Source: Leptoclinus maculatus
Lineage: Eukaryota > Chordata > Actinopteri > Perciformes > Stichaeidae
Length of the DNA stretch: 64,000 nucleotides
Assembly (NCBI GenBank): GCA_032191485.1
Contig: JAVDOI010000009.1
Coordinates: 18,395,843 to 18,459,842, forward strand
Direction of reading: 5' to 3'
The stretch's first letter is position 1, and each line of letters begins with the position of its first letter. The position numbers and the translations under genes are program-made. Below, in pieces: positions 11,761 through 24,211 of this stretch. The notes below the pieces were generated by a model that saw only the letters and a list, made by a program, of their open reading frames with translations, did not search any database and was not told where the DNA came from.

Positions 11761-14194
11761 ATCATAGGACTCACTCTGTATTATTAAATAGTTTTTTCCA
11801 CCACACATTGTAAATTGAAAATAAATCAACGTTGACTTTTCGTTACACACAGGACACAAACAGTGTTCTCCTGAGTGACAGTCCTGTGTTTGTTATACTT
11901 CAACCTGGACCTCCTTCCTATGTGGACTTTTTGACATATTTAGTTACAGGTAATATGCATTTACTCTGTAAAGGTGCTCTCCCTCTGACCTCTTTTCATT
12001 TTCTTATCTGGTCTAGAAATGTGCAACGATTTGTGCAGCTACAATTTTGGATAAGTGCCACAGTCACTATATTAGTATACAGATGATGCTGCAAGCTAAG
12101 ATTCAAAAAGAATGGTAGCGAATGGTTAATAAAACATGAACAATAAAACATTTTCAGACTTTAATGATTACGCTTTTAAAAACTGTCTCTGCGATACAAA
12201 GTTGTAACACAGTGTGGTTAATTTAATTAGCCATACAACCTGTTACTTTCACTTCATAACACATTTTTAGTTTTTCCCTGTTTCAATGATTGTGGAAATG
12301 AGTGTCACAACTGTTGCTGGCAGCTCCTGCTTCACAACAGAACAATGGAGCTGAAAAGTAAAGGAACATTTCTTTGTGAGTCTTAAAGTGCTACTTAATA
12401 TAATTCTTACTTTGGCCATGACAGATATTTATTTAAAACTATGTGCCATTTAATGTCAAAATCCAAAGTCAGTTTCTCTCAGTTGGTAGATAAAGGCTTC
12501 AATCTGCGTCAATCACTCTAATCCCAGTGTAAGCAACCTTGAAGACCACTGTTTTCCATTTGACATTGTATTATTAAAATGACCAAATCACAACAAATCA
12601 AATAATAGGGTATTAATTAGCAGAATTACAAATGAGGAAGCCAGTTATTTTATTTCAGAAAAACAGATTTTTCAGTTTTGGCTCACTTGAAGCCTGAACG
12701 ATGCTTACTCCATATTAGCATTGCGATTGCCTGGATGCAAGCTTGCTTAGCTAAACCATCGCCAACAGCTCCAGGGGTCCACATTTAATTAAGCTTGGTA
12801 ATGAATTATCAAAGAATTATGCGCAGAATGTGTCCACCTCTGGGCATGGGAGGTTTATATTCAGCCCTGCCTATAACGTTATCTGCAGATACTTCACAAG
12901 CTGTTCTGCGCACCTGCACTATGGTGAAAAAATCTCTTTAAACTTAATAGGCAGATTTTGTTCACACTGAGCTTGATAATGACCACTGTGAGATCACCTA
13001 CGGCATCACAGAGACAGGAAAAATGCTACTGACTATTTGAATGTAGTCATCGAAATGTTTTCATGATGTCTGAATTTGATGTTTAAAAACATAAAAAGGA
13101 AGGCAAGAAGAGGTGGAGACTGGAGGGGACATTTTTAAAAACCTAATTGTTTGTTGCAAATGTAGCCACCATAGTTATTTTTGGTTGGGCTCTTAATTAG
13201 GTAACGGTGGTGGTGGTGGAGAGGAGGGATAATTATTAATTTAAGTGAACTGGCCCGAACTCACAACTAATTTGTGAGGGAGAAATGATTTATGGGAGCC
13301 CTGAAAAAGCCCTCTGAGGGATGGGTGATGGGAGGCGAGCGGAGAGGCAGGGCTGCTGGACATGGTGGCAGCGGGACTGTGAGGACAGCAGAAGGCTAGG
13401 ACAGACAAAAATCAGGCCCTTTGGGTTTGATGGGAAATACTACTGCCTTAACATGCACCGCAGGACTATATCCACCCTGGGTCTGCTGAGCCTCGAGTAC
13501 CGTTCCTGTGCCAGCGGTCAGAGATACTAGAATAACAAAAAAGACTAAGTGAAAGACAAGAAACATACACAGGCGAGGGGTGGACAGAGGTGGGACAAAA
13601 AGAAGTCGAGAAGGAGACAGAGATGGACAGAAGTTGAAAACATGCAGACCTACAAGAAAAATAAAGATAAAGGTCAGAAAACAAGAAGAAAATTAAATGT
13701 CTGTGTGACAGAGTGTGAGAGAGATTCTTTGATGGGAGAAAAAGTAGTAGGGAGGAGGGAATGATAAAACAGAAGAGAGCACAAAGGGAGAGATGAAAGT
13801 CTGTGAGAACCTTGAGCTTTTTGTTCCTCCCCCTGATGGCACGCTGGCACAGCTGGAGCTGCTCGGCTGCCTCTGGAATCTCGCAGCAGCTCCAAAATGT
13901 GCACCAGCTCCATGAATGCTTTCTACCTGCTTGGAGTGGGAGGATTGCAGAGAGAAAGATTGATGAAATGAGCGAGTGAGTCGACAGTACTGGGTCTTCT
14001 CAAAAGTTGCCACAAATCCTGCTGACTGCTTTATTATCAGCTACAGGCTCACGCATTTACCCTGCAGATCTGAATAAAGGTCTTATGTGGAAACAGAAAG
14101 AGGCAGAGGTAGACAAAATCCAATAAATACTGCTGAGATGACAACTGTCCTGGCAGATTTAAACAGGTGTAGCTTGCTAGTTTATGTAAGACAA

Positions 14195-15320
14195 GTGCAT
14201 TTTATACCTGGGCCTTCACTGCTGTCCTGCAGCTGAAACACAGCTACGGTTATTATTTGTTTTGTGTAAAAATGAAGCTCAACACCTATAAATACACTAA
14301 CTGCAGAGAATACGCAGAGAGTGCGTCTCCTCTCTGCTCTGGCTGCAGCTGGGACTGCTGCGCAAGGCTTCTGTGAGAGTACCTGCCTGTGAGTGCTTTG
14401 GGGCGGCGGAGGGGCTCACGGCAGCACCCGCTGCTCGTTCACGGCAGTAACTGTAGAACGGTAGTGCTTTAACGTTAACGAGCAAAGTCTCCAATAACAC
14501 CAGAAAAAATCGCTAGATTTGTCGCTAGTAGCTTTTGACAAAAAAAAGTCGCCATGAAGGTTTGTAAAGTCACCAGATTTAGCAAGAAAGTCGGCAAGTT
14601 GGCAACACTGGCACTGGCTAAATATGTCCCCAGAGCAACATAGGACGTAATAATGGTTCCTATCACATAAAACAAAAATCCATCTTCATAAATTGTACAA
14701 ATAATAATATACAAACAAGCACATTAAAGCTACTGCAGATGTAAAAACAAACGCATTTAACTTACCAGAGCTGCTGTTCACTATTTAAAGACAAAGTCCA
14801 TCCTCCTTTCTTTGTTAATAAAGAGTTAGATCCCACGGTTGTTCAGTACATCCGTGCGTTTTAGTTCCAGTAAGAAGTTCTTCTCGATTCATGGATGCCA
14901 GTGAAGACAGGCCAGCTAGCAGGCTCTGGCACGTCAAAGAAATGCCCAACATGTCAAACTAAAGATCTGATTGGTTGAACACTATGACAATCAACAATAT
15001 CGTCCCCATTCACTTAAACTGCAAAGGGATTCACTTGTGAGTCTGCAGGCCTGGGGCCTCTCTTCTTACCTAGAGACACAGGGGTGAAATCTGATTGGAT
15101 AAAAGCTCTACTTAAAACAAGCTGCACTGGAAGCAGAGCAACTGAGGAAGACAGTAGCTGTGCAATGAGAAAATAAGCTAATGGGAAAAATATTTTTATA
15201 AATTATAATACCTGTAGTGTATTTAAGAAAAATTATTAAATTATATAAATAGCTATAACTTTGTGATTCTGTTTAGGCCAGCAGAGAAGGCTTTGCAGGC
15301 CCTGACGGCCTGCACCACTG
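14195..15320. mobile_element. hAT-1 family, copy B
   Basis: Starts inside the family at 'gcattttatacctgggcc' and ends CCTGCACCACTG at 15320. In reverse complement that end reads CAGTGGTGCAGGCCGTCAGG, the counterpart of the left terminus CAGTGGCGGGCCGTG at 606. Most of 14195-14900 is nearly collinear with copy C (28912-29600). It has no intact frame; the left terminus is missing. Confidence 0.7.
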
Positions 15321-16065
15321 TTGGAAATGTTATGTTAAAAACGGCAGGTCCAGATGGAATGAAAAATGCCATTTAAAGCCTGACATCATATCCCTCGTCA
15401 TGTTTTGCACCTATTTAACACAATACTTAAAAAAATACAAAATACAAAAATAGAAGAAAAATCTTTGTATAGTCCAGTCCTTTTATCCTTTTCCTCCTGT
15501 AAAACAAATATGAATGTGTGCTTACGAAGGCTACCAACCAATTTCAACCAATAATATCATGAATCATGAATCAATCAATCTGCAACTTTTAGCTACAAGG
15601 GAGGTGGGTTGTGAAGCCAGTCCTCTATAGCAGCGGCACCATCCGGTCATTTTGACGTTTTGTCTGACGGTCATCAGCTGAGTGACTCACAGTGGGAAGA
15701 GAAGAGGAGCAATGGCAGAGCATTCAGGTCCAGGTGGGGAAAAAAACAAAACCAATTTTTTTTATGATTTATTATAAAAAGTAACCTACACATCTCTTCT
15801 CTTTATCATGACATTACAAACCTCATGTTGCATAATGTTACTTTACGTTACTGTGCGGCTCCAAAATGAAACAGCGAACTCACTATCGATAAAAACTCAA
15901 CTTGTCAAAGTTACAGTGGAGAAAGACAGACACAGACAGACAGATGGAGAAAGAAAAAGAAAGAGAGGGACAGCAGCAGATGCTCGTCACTATTTGAACT
16001 GTATCTGAAAATGATGTGAGTGAAAGAAAACCCGTTTAATATTTCAATAAATTAATGTTAGCATA
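15321..16065. other. No gene recognised
   Basis: AT-rich sequence between hAT-1 copy B and the next repeat. No domain, RNA gene or repeat is evident. Confidence 0.45.
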
Positions 16066-16501
16066 CAGAGGTGTTAAAAGTGCTTATATCTTTCGTAAAA
16101 GGATTCATACAGTGTAAAATACTCCATTCAAAATATCACCCTGGTTAAAGTACAAAATAATATTTATCTAAATATCTATTTAAAGAACCAAAAGTAAAAA
16201 TGCTCATTATGCAGAATAATATATAGTTTGTTATTGCAATATACTTATAGATGCATGAATGTGTTTATCATTTTAATGTTGCAGCTGGTAAAGGTGGATC
16301 TCATTGTAACTACTTCAAATACTGCTGAGTTTAATCTATAATAATACAACATCATCTATCTGTTTTAAGCTGTCAGATAGTAGTAGAGATGTAGTGGAGT
16401 AGAAGTATAAAGTAACGTTAAATGGAAGTAAGGGTTAGTAATTCAACTTTGTACTTAAGTGCAGTAATTGAGTAAATGTACTTAGTTACATTCAACTACT
16501 G
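16066..16501. repeat. Common percomorph interspersed repeat (non-coding)
   Basis: The block with 'gctcattatgcagaataat', 'ttaatgttgcagctggtaa', 'gtagtggagtagaagtataa' and the end 'gagtaaatgtacttagttac' is a sequence I recognise from many fish loci. The ends CAGAGGTG and CAACTACTG are loosely hAT-like, but the flanking 8-mers do not match. Non-autonomous. Confidence 0.6.
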
Positions 16502-17078
16502 TTCAATTAAATACATTTAATAACTGTTCTTCCAACTCTAATCAATAAATGTGATAGTAGCTGTGAAGTATTCTGTTTACGCTCTACAATATTTTTAACA
16601 CACAATGAAAACCACAATTCATAATTCATCTAGAAAGTAATCAACAGTTTTAGAGATACACTCTTCAATTTGATCAAGGATGAAGACATGTACCGTAAAT
16701 GTGAATAAAGCACCAGAGTGCATAGTAAAGCATCAAAATAGAGCTTGTTTATCAAAAAACTTTTTTCCGCCCCCCTACAGAGGTCTGGAATGAGCCCATA
16801 TGTCCTCATTTACCGGAAACACCCCTGAAGGGGAGAGTGCCGCTTGAAATTCTCAGCCAATGGCAGGCTTGAGTCAGACTAGAGCCACATGAACCCGTTC
16901 AGTATGTGGAGAAATACAAAACCTGACAGGCCTTGCCTTCAGGGTCGCGAAGCTACTGAATGACCGGATAATCCCAGTTTGGGTAAGGGGTTTACCAGTC
17001 AATTAACCAGTGTCACCTGCACACTTAGTAAGGCAGACAGCCTCCTTTAAAGTATCACTAACATATAACACATGCTAG
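16502..17078. other. No gene recognised
   Basis: Unique-looking sequence with short frames only. Confidence 0.45.
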
Positions 17079-18272
17079 TGTAACCCCCCTGCAGCTGTCG
17101 CTTTAGAGACAGTGCAGAATAGACAGATAATAGGGGAATTATCAAATCTAATCTAGGTTCAATGAGGAGATTGGTTATTAATAGGTCACTCGTCTGACTG
17201 CTGCACAGACAAGAAATATCCACCCCGAATTACACGAAGCAACAACAGGTTTAATTAGAACACAATATAATGATCCATTCTACAACAATTTCACATTTCC
17301 AAACATCAAAAAGTGTCCAAGCATTGTAATATGAAAATCAAAAACCTCTGAGATCTCAGGAATAAATGAAATTGAAAAAATGATAAAAGAAAGAGTTGAG
17401 TTCTCAAATGTCCTGTGCACAATCAATGTCCAGCGAAACTGTGAACTGTGCTGTGAACTGTGCTGTCCGATTCAGATAAAGATTCCCTCAGGTGAAGGTA
17501 GCCGGTAAGCTGAATGGAGATGGGGTGAGTGGTGGCAGGCAGGACGGTGGATGGACGACACCTCTGGTTCCAACGAAGAAGCTATAGAAAAAAAAACAGC
17601 CTACGCACATATGCAGGACAATAGTTCATTACTAAATTTACTCAACTGGGCCTGCAACCCGCATGGCTGTAAACATCACACACAATATAACAACTAATTA
17701 GCGAACATACATAACTCAAGGCGTTCAATTACAATCATTACATCTTCATGAATGCTTTTTGTATCCCCTTAAGATTTATCCTGACTGGTTTTTCTTTGTA
17801 AAATACACAACTTACTCCTAAATATCGTCGAGCATTCATGCTAACAAAGCTAGCATGCAACGGTAAAAGCATTGAACTTCAATCAACTCACCAGGATATC
17901 AAATGTTCAAAGTTCTAAGAAACTGCAGCTCTTCAATGACTCGTCGTACAACATTCAATTTAAAGTTGTTAACTTTATTCTATCGGAATCTAACTAATCT
18001 TTTTCCTCCTCACAACTTCTACCATACTCAAGCACAGACGACGGAAAAAACAAAGATCCTCTATTAAGAAACGGATTATCACTTCTATCGATCTCGGTGC
18101 ATGGAGAAACAAAGATCGTATATTAAGGATACGATTGACTCTCCTAGCACTTTTCTGTGTACAGAGGGAAAAAACGGCAATGTGACCACCTGTCGACCTC
18201 ACTTAAAGGGACAGTAACATAGTTCCAAAACATAATAATTAAGATCCAGATAAAATTATTATTCTGGTTACA
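17079..18272. mobile_element. LTR-like or MITE-like unit, 1.2 kb
   Basis: Begins TGTAACC and ends GGTTACA, a 7-bp inverted terminus of the TG...CA type, flanked on both sides by ctag (17075-17078 and 18273-18276). This fits a solo LTR with a 4-bp target duplication. Because ctag is itself a palindrome, an alternative reading is an 11-12-bp terminal inverted repeat (tgctagtgtaac). No coding frame is visible. Confidence 0.5.
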
Positions 18273-18697
18273 CTAGCATATCTTTGCACACCAAACGTTG
18301 GGAGGACAGACTAGAAAATCGCAGCAACGGTCTATTAAAAGTGTAATCAGGCACACTGTGGTGGGACTGCAGGCCTAGTTTGACCCCATCAAGTCTTAAT
18401 GAGGTCCGCCGAGCCTTTAACCCGCTCATTTAAATAACATGCATCAATATTAATAGGTTATTAATAACTTAAAGCAATTATGTGTACAGTGGATTGGACA
18501 GAGAGTGGGAGGCAGGAAACAGAGAAAGAGAGAAAACGGTGATACTTTTAAAAATGTGTACATAATGTACACTTACACAGCAGTTATTCTATTATTAGAG
18601 TAATGTCCTACGCAACATATAAGGACGTTGTGGTTTTTCTCTGTTCCAATTACTGAGCTGCAATCAACCACAAGAGGCAGCAATGAGCCCATCCTGC
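18273..18697. other. No gene recognised
   Basis: Short non-coding stretch without a recognisable repeat. Confidence 0.45.
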
Positions 18698-18960
18698 AAG
18701 GCAAGTTTATTTGTATAGCACATTTCAACAACAAGGTAATTCAAAGTGCTTCACATAAAACCATTAAAAGCATCAAAACATAAGGCAAACGAAAATTCGA
18801 TTTAAAAACAATTAAGAACATTCATTGAAACATTAAAAACAGTCATTAAAACACAAAAAAGCAGTGTAAGAAATAAAATACAGTAGTAAAATGCAGGAAA
18901 TTGATTAATATCCTTGAATCTGGTTCAATTAAAGGCAGCAGCAAACAGAAAAGTCTGCAC
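18698..18960 (-). repeat. LINE-derived 3' tail
   Basis: The stretch with 'ggcaagtttatttgtatagc' and 'aattcaaagtgcttcacata' is a very common teleost repeat end. Read on the minus strand it finishes AAATAAACTTGCCTTGC, as expected of a LINE 3' end. No reverse transcriptase is attached, so it is a 5'-truncated copy. The family (possibly RTE-like) is not certain. Confidence 0.55.
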
Positions 18961-19903
18961 TTGAAACCAAACTTGTACAAGGCACACAAAGGTGACATTC
19001 ATGATTTACCTGTGGTATTTTTCAAACAGTGTGCTTTGCTTAAGAAAAAACACTTCAAGGATGAGAACTAACGGGTTAGTTTGCCAAATGGATATATAGT
19101 TAACATCCACCTCCAATAAAAAGCTCCAAACCGCCAGCCATTCTCTTTGCTTGGGACTGTTCGGGTTGACTGCATTTTAGCTCATGTTTGATTCTCTTCC
19201 TGTTAAATTCAACTCTGACTGTTGGCTGGTGCCTTTTGTTCTGATCTCTCTCTTTTTTTACCTCTGCTGGAAGACTTTTAATGGGAACCATCTTTGCAGG
19301 GAGTGTTGAGTCTCATTGACATGATCTTAATACCAATGACAAAAAATGGCAAAATAGGACAAACTGCAAACTAGAAAAAAGTACTCAGCAGAGTGCAAAT
19401 CTCGTCCAGGTGTGTCTTCCTTTAACCTCCCAAACAAAGCATTATAAGTCAGTTGCCCCTCAAGATGGCGGTGAAGATAACAAAAACAGAGCTATATTCA
19501 TCTCGTATGGAACCTAACTTTAGTGGGTCAAATCCAATCGGTATGGAGTTAATCTGCAAGTGCTCCACTTCAAAATGAGATGTCAGTTTTTGAGACACAA
19601 CTAAAGGTCAATCTCTGACCTGCAACAGACTAGAGAGGCTTGTTTTTAGCCTGGCTGATTGCTACTGAAGCAGCTGTTGATCACTTCAGCCCCTACCGGC
19701 CGGTTTAGAGGAGTGAAGAGTCAGCAGTCAATGATGGTAGAAAACAGTCAATCAAATGTTTTTTTTAATTGTGAATCACTAGAATCCACGAGAGGTCCTT
19801 GAGCATACAGTTATAAAGAGCACAATTAATTATCACGCTGATGGGTCCAGTAGTATGAGAGATTAGCCGTGGGCAGACGGACACCTGACGAAACGCATGA
19901 TCT
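18961..19903. other. No gene recognised
   Basis: No coding or repeat feature that I can support. Confidence 0.45.
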
Positions 19904-19911
19904 CCCTAATG

Positions 19912-21311
19912 CAGGCCTGGCCAACCCGCGGCTCCCGAGCCGCATGCGGCTCTTTGCCTGGTTTCATGCGGCTCTTACGTTCATATCGAAGTTTGTGTTT
20001 GTGTTTTTTTTAATGTGCGTGTTTGCTTCGCTTGAGTTCAATACGGTATTTTCGTCAAACGCGCATGTGCGTGAGATGAAAATACCACAAAGTTTCCCAG
20101 GAGGGGCAAGATCATTTGAGTAAACAATTTGTGTCCAGTTCGCTCTCAAAATGGCAGGGAAAAAATGCACAGCAAAACGAAAATATGAAGATGAACGCAG
20201 GACGTTTTTAACAGAGTGGGAGAGTTTATATTTTTTTGTTGAACGTAATGGCGTTCAACCCGAGCTCTCGGACCTCGAGTGGATTATGGATCTGGCCTTT
20301 TTGGTCGACATGCTGTGACACTTGGACAGACTGAACCTGACCCTGCAGGGTAAGTTAAAAATGCTGCCTGACCTGGTGCAAAGTGTGTTTGCGTTTGTCA
20401 ACAAACTGAAGCTGTTCAAGGCGCATATTCAAAAGGGAGATTTAACGCATTTTCCCACTCTGCTAAAAGCCAAGTCACCAGCGCCGCCCTGAATAAGCAA
20501 AGAGACAGATATGCAACACTGATTGAAAACCTGCACGAAAGCTTTGTGACCCGGTTCCGTGATCTACAACTGAAAAGGCCACAGATTACGTTCCTCGTCG
20601 ACCCATTTAATGTGGAGACGGACTGTTTGAAAGCCCCGCTAGTCACAGATGATGCCGCGGCTGAGTTGGAGATGATCGATCTGTGCGAGGAGGACCAACT
20701 GAAACCTGCTTTAAGGGAAGGGACCATTGAGTTCTGGAAAAGTGTGCCAATGGAAAAATACCCCAATGTCAAACGGGCTGCGCTTAAGATACTGTCAATG
20801 TTTGGGTCAACATACGTCTGCGAGTCTGTTTTCTACCCTGAAACACGTGAAATCAAAGCATCGATCTGTTCTGACTGACACCCATGTGAAAGAATTGCTT
20901 CGAGTGGCAACAACGGAATACAAGCCAGATTTGAAGAGGATTGTTCAAGGCAAGGAATGCCAGAAGTCCCACTAAGCAACATGCATAGTAAAAGAAAAAC
21001 GCTATTGTAAATTATTATATTTTTGTTTGTGGACTTGGTTGAACTGAGAGTTTGTGTGTGTGAGACAGTGCACACAATGTTCATTGTTGAAAATGACTGG
21101 CCTGTGGTCTTAGTACTGTAGGAGTCAATTTCTGTCATTATCATGTTGGTGTGTGACATTTACAATAAATCTGTCTGAGCAGAGGTCTGTGTGCGTGTGT
21201 GAGAGGAAGGGATGGGGTGATGTTCATGTGTGCCCATGTGTATGATGTGGCTCTTTGCGGTAACACAGTAAAAAATGGGGCTCTTAGTCTCTGACTGGTT
21301 GGCCACCCCTG
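19912..21311. mobile_element. 1.4-kb hAT element with perfect 8-bp target duplication
   Basis: The ends CAGGCCTGGCCAAC and (reverse complement) CAGGGGTGGCCAAC match at 12 of 14 positions. Both sides are flanked by ccctaatg (19904-19911 and 21312-21319), the 8-bp duplication hAT transposases make. The inside holds a broken, shortened transposase gene. The clean duplication points to a fairly recent insertion or slow decay of its flanks. Confidence 0.92.
20151..20975 (+). pseudogene. hAT transposase remnant (GTF2IRD2/SCAND3-like group)
   Basis: From the ATG at 20151 the frame reads MAGKKCTAKRKYEDERRT and FLTEWESLYFFVERNG, an N-terminus I associate with the hAT proteins related to GTF2IRD2 and SCAND3. 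Stops and frame changes follow near 20318 and 20490. The C-terminal half is open from 20546 (PNVKRAALKILSMFGSTYVC) until a frame change near 20833; it then continues in another frame with FSTLKHVKSKHRSVLTD and LLRVATTEYKPDL, the hAT dimerisation region. At about 270 codons it is well under half of a normal hAT transposase, so the RNase-H-like core was largely deleted. It is mobilised, if at all, in trans. Confidence 0.82.
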
Positions 21312-21319
21312 CCCTAATG

Positions 21320-22040
21320 GCTTACACCTGGCGGAGATAATAAAGACGAATGAAAACAGTATTTCTATTGCGTCCGAACTAGCAGTAAAACCTTAATTTG
21401 AAGGTCAGGTTCTCTCTGCATTTGAGGTAAATGGACTCCAGTTACGATTCGAGAATTTCCTGTATGTGTAGACTGCATTGGAGACAGGGTACCACTGGAT
21501 AGATGGTGACCGGGATGTGAGGGATCTTCACTTTGTGAAAACTCATATACTCATGACTAGGGGGCAAACAGCGGTGAGCCCATTCATATGCAACGCCTTC
21601 TCAGAAATGTCTATGCTAGCGGCAGTGAAAATGACCTGTCTCTGGCTGTGTGTGGGTGTTTGTGTCTTCACAACACAGAGGTGAATACTAGCTTCAGATC
21701 AGCACAAGTCCAGAAGGTTCACAGGGGGGTGAGGCGCTCGCAGAGGGAGACTGCAGCACAAAAATCCCAAAAGCTGAAAAGCTGGTCGTAAGCAAAGGCT
21801 TAATCCTTTCATGGGGGCCTCTTTTCATGTTGTCACATATGCGCATGTGAACACCTACTGTAAGCACATGTTTATTTACAGGTTGCAAATCTACAGCATC
21901 AAAGGTGAAAGATTTAAAAGCGGCAGCACATTGCTAAATCCAAGAGAATAAATCTAAGTGAGACTTTAGAGCAGTTTTCAAGTGATCACATCATTAATCA
22001 CGTGGATGCTCAGAGCAGGAACGGCCAATCAGACACAGGA
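21320..22040. other. No gene recognised
   Basis: Unique-looking sequence. The frames at 21478-21791 have no domain. Confidence 0.45.
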
Positions 22041-22064
22041 TTGTTTTGTTTTGTTTTGTTTTTG
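22041..22064. repeat. (TTTTG)n microsatellite
   Basis: About four and a half TTTTG units. Confidence 0.85.
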
Positions 22065-22451
22065 GATCCTGAGGCAGAGAACGTATAACTTTTATGCCCC
22101 GTTCTCTCCCTGTTAACTTCGACATTTTGCTGGTTATAAGGAAGCAGAATACCCTTTATTTCTGAGGAAAACGCTCTGCCAACACAGAGGTTTTATCGCC
22201 GCAGCTGAAAGTTTCGGATCCCAAGTTTAACCAAGAAACTCGGAAGGACCACTAAGATGGACCATTAAGAAGACATCTCACCATAAGAGGTTTAGCTTGG
22301 TGTCTGGGATTAGTTAGGTCATTGTGTGTTATACCTTGTTTGTGCTTTGCTTAAGTTGCTGTATTGTTATAGCGTGTTGTTCAGTATGCTCGCGGACGGC
22401 CGAATCCCGTTATACTTTGTATTTCATACTGCTACAACCGTGTTGAGATAG

Positions 22452-22800
22452 ATCAGTCACCGCTAGTGGGGTCGTTAATTGTTATTTTAACGGTTCAAAG
22501 ATCAGAACCACGGCTGGGCGAGTCCAACATCGCTAGTCAGGTTCCTGTGTGATAAAATAGTAATCTCCGTATTTCACCGCAGTGGTAAGGATCTTTTTGT
22601 TTTGAGGATTCTTTTGTTTTGTTTGGTTTAGTTTCCTTTTCTTTAAATCAGTCACCGCGAGTAAGGTGGGGAACTCCAACTATCAGTTTAAAACCAACCA
22701 GAACCGTGGCTGGACGCATCTGGGATCGCCAGCCGAGTTTCTGTGAGATAGAAAAACAGTTCCTATATTTTACGACGGTGCTGAGTGCCGTGTCTTGAAT
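22452..22800. repeat. Imperfect 195-bp tandem duplication
   Basis: Two copies start with atcagtcaccgc at 22452 and 22647. They share in order 'cagaacc', 'tggctgg', 'atcgc', 'gag...ttcctat/gtttctgtg' and a closing 'gtg.taagg'-like block, with many substitutions. No coding frame spans them. Confidence 0.5.
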
Positions 22801-23925
22801 GTTTTACCTTTTTCCTTTCCCTCTTCTTTTACGAACCCACACACACGTTCATAGTTACATGCATATTCCGGTTGAGCTAACTAGCTACCTCAGGCACGTG
22901 TAGATAACGCGATTTCTATTGTCTCGTGCCATTTTGGAGTCTCGCGCCATTGTGGTTTCGCGAGGCGTGGTCACGTGCGGAACTACCCCTCCATTTTGAT
23001 AGTCCGATCTACCTTCCACGTGTAGTCCCACGTGACAGCCATGTTTTAGATTACATCCGCCATTGTCTAGGTAGTTTTCTGGCTCCACACACACACAACT
23101 ACATGCATGCACATGCACACACACTCCTACCACAAAGTGTTTGTTGATTTTAGATAGTATGCTCATAAATGTATAGTAGTTGTTGATTGAGTTGTTGAAT
23201 TTGATCAATGTCATTAGAACTTAACCTTTCTAGACCGAGAGCCCCCCTACCGGGCGCCTAGTGGTACCGATTGGTACCGACTGGTACCGAAGAAAGCTAT
23301 TTTCGGTAGCAAATATAATATTTCCACAACCATGGAGCATAGCGTTTGAACGAAGAATTTCTCATGAACCGAAGCATGTGTAACACTTTACACACTCAAA
23401 ACACAATAAAACACAATCTACGACAACATTCCTAGCCTCGTGCTAAATATCGTCACTTTTTCGCGTTCATTCGGCCAACATACGCACCCGAAATAGCCTC
23501 TCAAAAGACGCAAATCAACCTGAGAGCTTAACCCTTGGGGAACGGGGCCATTTTCTCGGTTTTTTAATGTTTTCTTAAACTCACCTTTTAAGGCACTTTC
23601 ATACATGCTACATATACATGTCTTATATCAAAATGTGCAGAACAATCTCAGCTATCTATATAATGAGGCACCAATTGTCCTAAGGCACTGTGCACTGTGC
23701 AATTTGGCCCTAAAGCTGAAAGGTTGGAAGTCTAATTTTTTTTTAATTCTTCAAATCTCTACTTTACTCATGTGCACGAACTGTTTTGGTGCTTGAAATT
23801 GGTTTACCAAAGTCTTAGGTTCACACAAGTAGTGGAATATATGAATGAAATAGTAGATAAATGTATAATAAATGTCTAAAACCAAATTTTGTAATATCGT
23901 ATTTTGAGTAGGTGTCATTTACACT

Positions 23926-24035
23926 CACCACTAGAGGACTAGAGGGACTGTCACTTTACCGTCACTTTACTCTCACCACTAGAGGGACTGTCACTGTCAC
24001 CACTAGTACTGTCACTTCACTTTAGAGGGACTGAG
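23926..24035. repeat. Short tandem repeats in the piggyBac 3' region
   Basis: The phrase 'caccactagagggactgtcac' and shortened forms occur about four times in 110 bp, immediately downstream of the transposase gene. Confidence 0.7.
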
Positions 24036-24132
24036 ATAAAATGGGACCGAGTAATGACTTCATACTACAAGCTTCATGGGATGTGTGCAAATGAAAAATT
24101 AACATTACAACAGTTTTTGTTTTCAAACCAAA

Positions 24133-24138
24133 TTTATT
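24133..24138 (-). other. Poly(A) signal of the piggyBac gene
   Basis: AATAAA on the minus strand, about 75 bases after the stop codon, followed by a T/G-rich stretch. Its position suits the transposase transcript. Confidence 0.65.
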
Positions 24139-24211
24139 TACTAAATATAAAAATCAAAACAGAAAAAAACACACTATTTACAACATTGTCTTTCAAGACA
24201 ACAAGGCCAAA

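Larger units (their letters stand above)
9435..14194. other. No gene recognised; one common repeat and one LTR-like patch
   Basis: The longest frame (9715-10104, 129 codons, plus) is overlapped by an antisense frame and shows no domain. Apart from the repeat at 10891-11310 and the LTR-like patch near 11560-11760, I see only unique, low-complexity-poor sequence. Purine-rich runs at 13540-13780 give long spurious frames. Confidence 0.45.

Noticed and set aside
13540..14013. Overlapping frames on both strands as coding
   Set aside because: They arise from purine-rich low-complexity DNA and encode only Lys/Arg- or Ser/Phe-rich sequence.
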